A stretch of DNA of 18,380 nt from Sulfuritalea sp. Its GTDB lineage: Bacteria; Pseudomonadota; Gammaproteobacteria; Burkholderiales; Rhodocyclaceae. The notes beneath the pieces were generated by a model, which worked only from the letters and a program-made list of their open reading frames with translations, searched no databases and was not told the origin of the DNA. The stretch covers positions 32,511 through 50,890 of the forward strand of contig JALNZB010000023.1 in NCBI GenBank assembly GCA_023229545.1, in the 5' to 3' direction. The position numbers and the translations under genes were made by a program. This document shows positions 16,015-18,380 of the stretch, in pieces (position 1 is the stretch's first letter; each line of letters starts with the position of its first letter).

Positions 16015-17328
16015 ATGATGAGCGCACGGAACAACTATCCGACCGAACCGCTGAAGCTGTGGGGCAAGGCGAAACAACTGCGCGAGCAGTACTACGCCAA
16101 CTACGCCAAGGCCAGGGACAACGGCGGCCTGCGCTGGTCCGGTTCGGCCTGGGCGCTCGATGCGCTGCCGGCGGGGCTTGGCGACGATGTCTTTTCGCTG
16201 ACCGGCGAGCCTTATGCGGCGTCCATCGCGCACGAAAGGAAGTTCGCCAGGGAGTGCATGGACGCGGCAGAGTCGGTCGGCTTCGCCCGCGACTTGTGCT
16301 CCTACATGCGCATCTACTGGGGCAGCGTGCAGCTCGACCGGTTTTTGTTCGGCGGCAAATTCCCCAGGCCGGATTTCATTTTCCAGACGCAGATCTGCTG
16401 CTCGCATTCCAAGTGGTACCAGCATGTCGCTGGGGAAGAGAAAGTGCCGCAGTTCTATCTGGATGTCGGCGTCGGTCCCTACCATGAGCTGAACGCGACG
16501 CGGCTCGACTACGTCACCAATCAATTGCACGACGGCATCGAGTTCCTGGAGAAATCGACGGGCCGCAAATTCGACGACGAGAAGTTCATCAAGGCGGTGA
16601 AGAACGAAATGCGCTCGACTAGCCGCTGGGCGGACATCTGCGCGTTGAACAAAATCAAACCGGCGCCGCTCGACGAAAAGACCATGTATTCGCTCTACGT
16701 GCTGGCCACCTTGTCGAAATCCTCGCAGTGGTGCGCCGACTTCTACGACGAACTCTATGACGAAGTGAAGGATCGTGTCGCGCGCGGCATCGCCGCCGTG
16801 TCCAACGAGACCTGCCGCATCATGTCGGATACCCAGCCGCCCTGGTCCTTCCTCAAGATGTTCCGCTACCTCGAAACCTACGGCGCGGTGTCGGTCGGCT
16901 CGCTGTACACCTTCGCCCTGCAAGGCATCTGGGAAAACCAGCCGGACGGCAGTTGGGGCGGCCGTTCGCTGCCGTGGGAAAATGGCGTCGCAATGAATGA
17001 TCGCGACACGGTGCTGCGCCTGTATGCCGACTGGAACTTGTCGAAGCCGCAGTGGCAGCACTTCTTCGATCCGCGACTGAAAACCGAAATGATGTTGCGC
17101 ATCGTCAGGGAATGGCAAGTCGATGGCGTCATGCTGCATTTGAATCGCGGCTGCGAAGGACTCAGCCTGGGCATCATGGAAAACCGCCTGGGCATCGCCA
17201 AAGCGGGCGTGCCGGTGATGAGCTTCGAGGGCAACATGGGCGACGAGCGCGAATTCGACGAAGGGCGCGTTCGGGCGCAAGTCGACGCCTTCATGGAACA
17301 GCTTGGCTTGCGTCGCCAGACTGCGTAA
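16015..17328 (+). CDS. bzdO: Benzoyl-CoA reductase, Bzd-type O subunit
   Basis: A 437-residue protein, the second catalytic-component subunit, also of the 2-hydroxyacyl-CoA dehydratase family and of the length expected for BzdO/BcrB (about 435-450). Candidate cluster ligands are Cys95 (DLCSYMRIYWGSV), Cys128 or Cys129 (TQICCSHSKWYQ) and Cys380 (NRGCEGLSLGIMENR). The pattern of three spaced cysteines fits one [4Fe-4S] cluster per subunit. With BzdN it should form the heterodimer that binds benzoyl-CoA. ATG 16015 or the adjacent ATG 16018 is the start, preceded by GGCGG. The 14-base gap to bzdN and 22-base gap to bzdP indicate one operon. Another ring-reducing or dehydratase substrate, such as 3-hydroxybenzoyl-CoA, cannot be excluded. 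Confidence 0.91.
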   Translation: MMSARNNYPTEPLKLWGKAKQLREQYYANYAKARDNGGLRWSGSAWALDALPAGLGDDVFSLTGEPYAASIAHERKFARECMDAAESVGFARDLCSYMRIYWGSVQLDRFLFGGKFPRPDFIFQTQICCSHSKWYQHVAGEEKVPQFYLDVGVGPYHELNATRLDYVTNQLHDGIEFLEKSTGRKFDDEKFIKAVKNEMRSTSRWADICALNKIKPAPLDEKTMYSLYVLATLSKSSQWCADFYDELYDEVKDRVARGIAAVSNETCRIMSDTQPPWSFLKMFRYLETYGAVSVGSLYTFALQGIWENQPDGSWGGRSLPWENGVAMNDRDTVLRLYADWNLSKPQWQHFFDPRLKTEMMLRIVREWQVDGVMLHLNRGCEGLSLGIMENRLGIAKAGVPVMSFEGNMGDEREFDEGRVRAQVDAFMEQLGLRRQTA

Positions 17329-17350
17329 CCGGAATTAGAGAAAACACGAA

Positions 17351-18172
17351 ATGATTACCGCCGGAATTGATATGGGCATGCGCAGCGTCAAGGTGTTGCT
17401 GCTGGAGAAAGTCGGCGCTGGTGATACGGCGGCGCCGAAGTACGGCATCAGGCAACTGCACATCATGCTGCCGGGCGAACTGGATCAGGACCAGGCGGCG
17501 GACCAGGCCTATGACGAGGCTTTGGCCGCCGCCGGTTTGCAGCGCGAGGACGTGACGGCAGTGTTCGCCACCGGCGCCGGTCGCAAGCAAGTTGGCTTTG
17601 CGACCGAAGGCATCACCGAGATGACCGCCGGCGCACGCGGCGCGGTGTATCTGTGCCCTCGGGCGCGCACCGTGGTCGATGTCGGCGCCGAGGAAGGGCG
17701 CGGCATGAAGACCGATGCCACGGGGCGTGTGGTCGATTTCGCCAGCAACGAGAAATGCGCGGCGGGTGTCGGCTCCTTCGCCGAAGCGATGGCGCGGGCG
17801 CTGCAAATGACGCTGCGGGAATTCGGCGAGGCCGCTCTCAGGTCCGACCAGTCCATTCCCATGAACGCCCAGTGCGCGGTGTTCGCCGAGTCCGAGGTGG
17901 TATCGCTGATTCATTGCGGGACGCCGAAGAACGACATCGCCAGGGCCGTGCTCGATGCCGTCGCCAGCCGCATCTGCGCCATGGTGCGCCGGGTGGGCAT
18001 CGAAAGCGAGGTGGCGCTGATCGGCGGCATGGCGCGCAACGCCGGCTTCGTTCAGTCGCTGAAAACGGCAATGGGCGTCGACGCGATTTCCCTGACCGAG
18101 ATGCCGGAGTATGTCAGCGCCCTGGGCTGCGCCCTGCTCGCCGCCGAGCGGCAGATCAGGGCAATCGCGTGA
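17351..18172 (+). CDS. bzdP: Benzoyl-CoA reductase, Bzd-type P subunit (ASKHA ATPase/activator)
   Basis: A 273-residue ATPase of the acetate kinase/sugar kinase/Hsp70 fold (BadF/BadG/BcrA/BcrD family) that couples ATP hydrolysis to low-potential electron transfer into the catalytic subunits. Motifs: phosphate-1 AGIDMGMRSVK (residues 4-14), phosphate-2 VVDVGAEEGRGMK (Asp110) and adenosine loop LIGGMARNAGF. Cys136 (EKCAAGVGSF) and Cys175 (NAQCAVFAESEV) match the two residues that hold the [4Fe-4S] cluster at the dimer interface. In known class I reductases two different ATPase subunits pair (BzdP with BzdQ, or BcrA with BcrD), whereas 2-hydroxyacyl-CoA dehydratases use a homodimer. Only one is present in this window. 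It is named P from its MITAGIDMG start and its place behind bzdO. Confidence 0.87.
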   Translation: MITAGIDMGMRSVKVLLLEKVGAGDTAAPKYGIRQLHIMLPGELDQDQAADQAYDEALAAAGLQREDVTAVFATGAGRKQVGFATEGITEMTAGARGAVYLCPRARTVVDVGAEEGRGMKTDATGRVVDFASNEKCAAGVGSFAEAMARALQMTLREFGEAALRSDQSIPMNAQCAVFAESEVVSLIHCGTPKNDIARAVLDAVASRICAMVRRVGIESEVALIGGMARNAGFVQSLKTAMGVDAISLTEMPEYVSALGCALLAAERQIRAIA

Positions 18173-18184
18173 ATGCCGGAAGCA

Positions 18185-18254
18185 TCCTCTCCTCCTTCAA
18201 GGGGGAGGCCGGGAGGGGGATAGGGGAAGCGGAAGTGGTACCGTTATTGGTACC
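18185..18254. repeat. Inverted-repeat-rich spacer after bzdP
   Basis: The first part, 18186-18208, folds as CTCTCC-rich arm, TTCAA loop and GGGGGAGG arm with two G-T wobble pairs, followed by the G-rich run GGGAGGGGGATAGGGG. This wording resembles dispersed REP-like intergenic elements of betaproteobacteria. The second part holds two copies of the palindrome GGTACC (18237-18242 and 18249-18254) six bases apart, which can also pair with each other. No T-run follows, so a classical terminator is not supported. Confidence 0.45.
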
Positions 18255-18257
18255 CTT

Positions 18258-18282
18258 CGCACCCTACAAACTGGAGGGTGCG
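18258..18282 (+). promoter_or_regulatory. Hairpin / possible operator over the hicB-like ribosome site
   Basis: A perfect 8-base inverted repeat, CGCACCCT (18258-18265) and AGGGTGCG (18275-18282), with a 9-base loop. The ribosome site GGAGG (18273-18277) of the following gene lies partly in the loop and partly in the 3' arm. It could therefore hide the site in RNA or serve as a binding site for a dimeric repressor. HicB proteins often repress their own genes. Function is inferred. Confidence 0.4.
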
Positions 18283-18286
18283 CGCA

Positions 18287-18380
18287 ATGAGCGTTGACCA
18301 CTACACCTACCGCGTCACCTGGTCGACCGAGGACGGCGAACATGTCGGTTTGTGCGCCGAATTTCCGTCGTTGTCGTGGC
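18287..18380 (+). CDS. HicB-like antitoxin, 5' end only (runs off the window)
   Basis: Thirty-one codons are present before the right edge. The peptide has a first strand (HYTYRVTWSTEDGEHVG), then LCAEFPSLSW. This is the start of the partial RNase-H-like fold of HicB antitoxins, whose family pattern is a short strand, D/E-G-x-x-x-G, then C/S-x-E-F/L-P. HicB proteins block the HicA mRNA interferase and usually have a C-terminal ribbon-helix-helix or Arc-like domain, which is beyond the edge here. The ribosome site GGAGG at 18273-18277 is nine bases before ATG 18287. No hicA-like frame precedes it in the window. It may be a solitary HicB or have its toxin downstream. Confidence 0.72.
   Translation, partial: MSVDHYTYRVTWSTEDGEHVGLCAEFPSLSW

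Noticed and set aside
15859..17280. Minus-strand open frame of 473 codons opposite bzdO
   Set aside because: No ribosome site or motifs, and it lies opposite a clear benzoyl-CoA reductase gene.
1..18380. CRISPR arrays, rRNA, tRNA or insertion-sequence transposases
   Set aside because: No regular repeat-spacer pattern, rRNA/tRNA features or transposase motifs were seen by eye on either strand.

Overview
This GC-rich window reads like the chromosome of a betaproteobacterium of the Rhodocyclales type (relatives of Azoarcus, Thauera and Sulfuritalea). The clues are an Azoarcus (Bzd)-type benzoyl-CoA reductase cluster, a Pseudomonas-like methylthioinosine phosphorylase, and an unusually dense set of PAS, REC, EAL, HD-GYP and HDOD signalling genes. 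Taxonomy is inferred from protein character only; there is no rRNA in the window.

Layout: (1) 1-2049, + strand: a small PAS protein, an unrecognised protein, a DUF2934 protein, an Hsp20 chaperone and a basic Ala/Lys-rich protein with a possible ribbon-helix-helix tail, a stress or accessory-looking stretch of small genes. (2) 2067-5420, housekeeping: typA/bipA on the minus strand, then methylthioinosine phosphorylase and peptide deformylase on the plus strand, overlapping by 4 bases, and a 66-codon unknown gene on the minus strand whose end overlaps def. (3) 5809-14793, signalling: a lone REC protein, a minus-strand REC-HD-GYP protein, then a plus-strand run of five genes. The run comprises Cache-HAMP-PAS-GGDEF(degenerate)-EAL-REC, REC-coiled coil-PAS, a 58-codon small ORF, an HDOD protein and a PAS-PAS histidine kinase. 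Three successive junctions in it are 4-base ATGA overlaps, and the fourth has a 2-base gap. (4) 14861-18172: bzdN, bzdO and bzdP, encoding the two catalytic-component subunits and one ATPase/activator subunit of an ATP-dependent benzoyl-CoA reductase. (5) 18173-18380: an inverted-repeat-rich spacer and the start of a HicB-like antitoxin gene, where the fourth reductase gene (bzdQ) would be expected.

How the genes may work together: the histidine kinase probably phosphorylates one or more of the four REC domains here. Two of these are attached to c-di-GMP phosphodiesterase modules of different families (EAL and HD-GYP), so the block looks like a phosphorelay acting on c-di-GMP. It runs on the same strand, with no visible terminator, into the benzoyl-CoA reductase genes. 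Co-transcription is possible but unproven. The most unusual points are the C-terminal REC on the EAL protein with a near-duplicate REC in the next overlapping gene, the uncatalogued 58-residue protein, and the bzdNOP set without an adjacent bzdQ.
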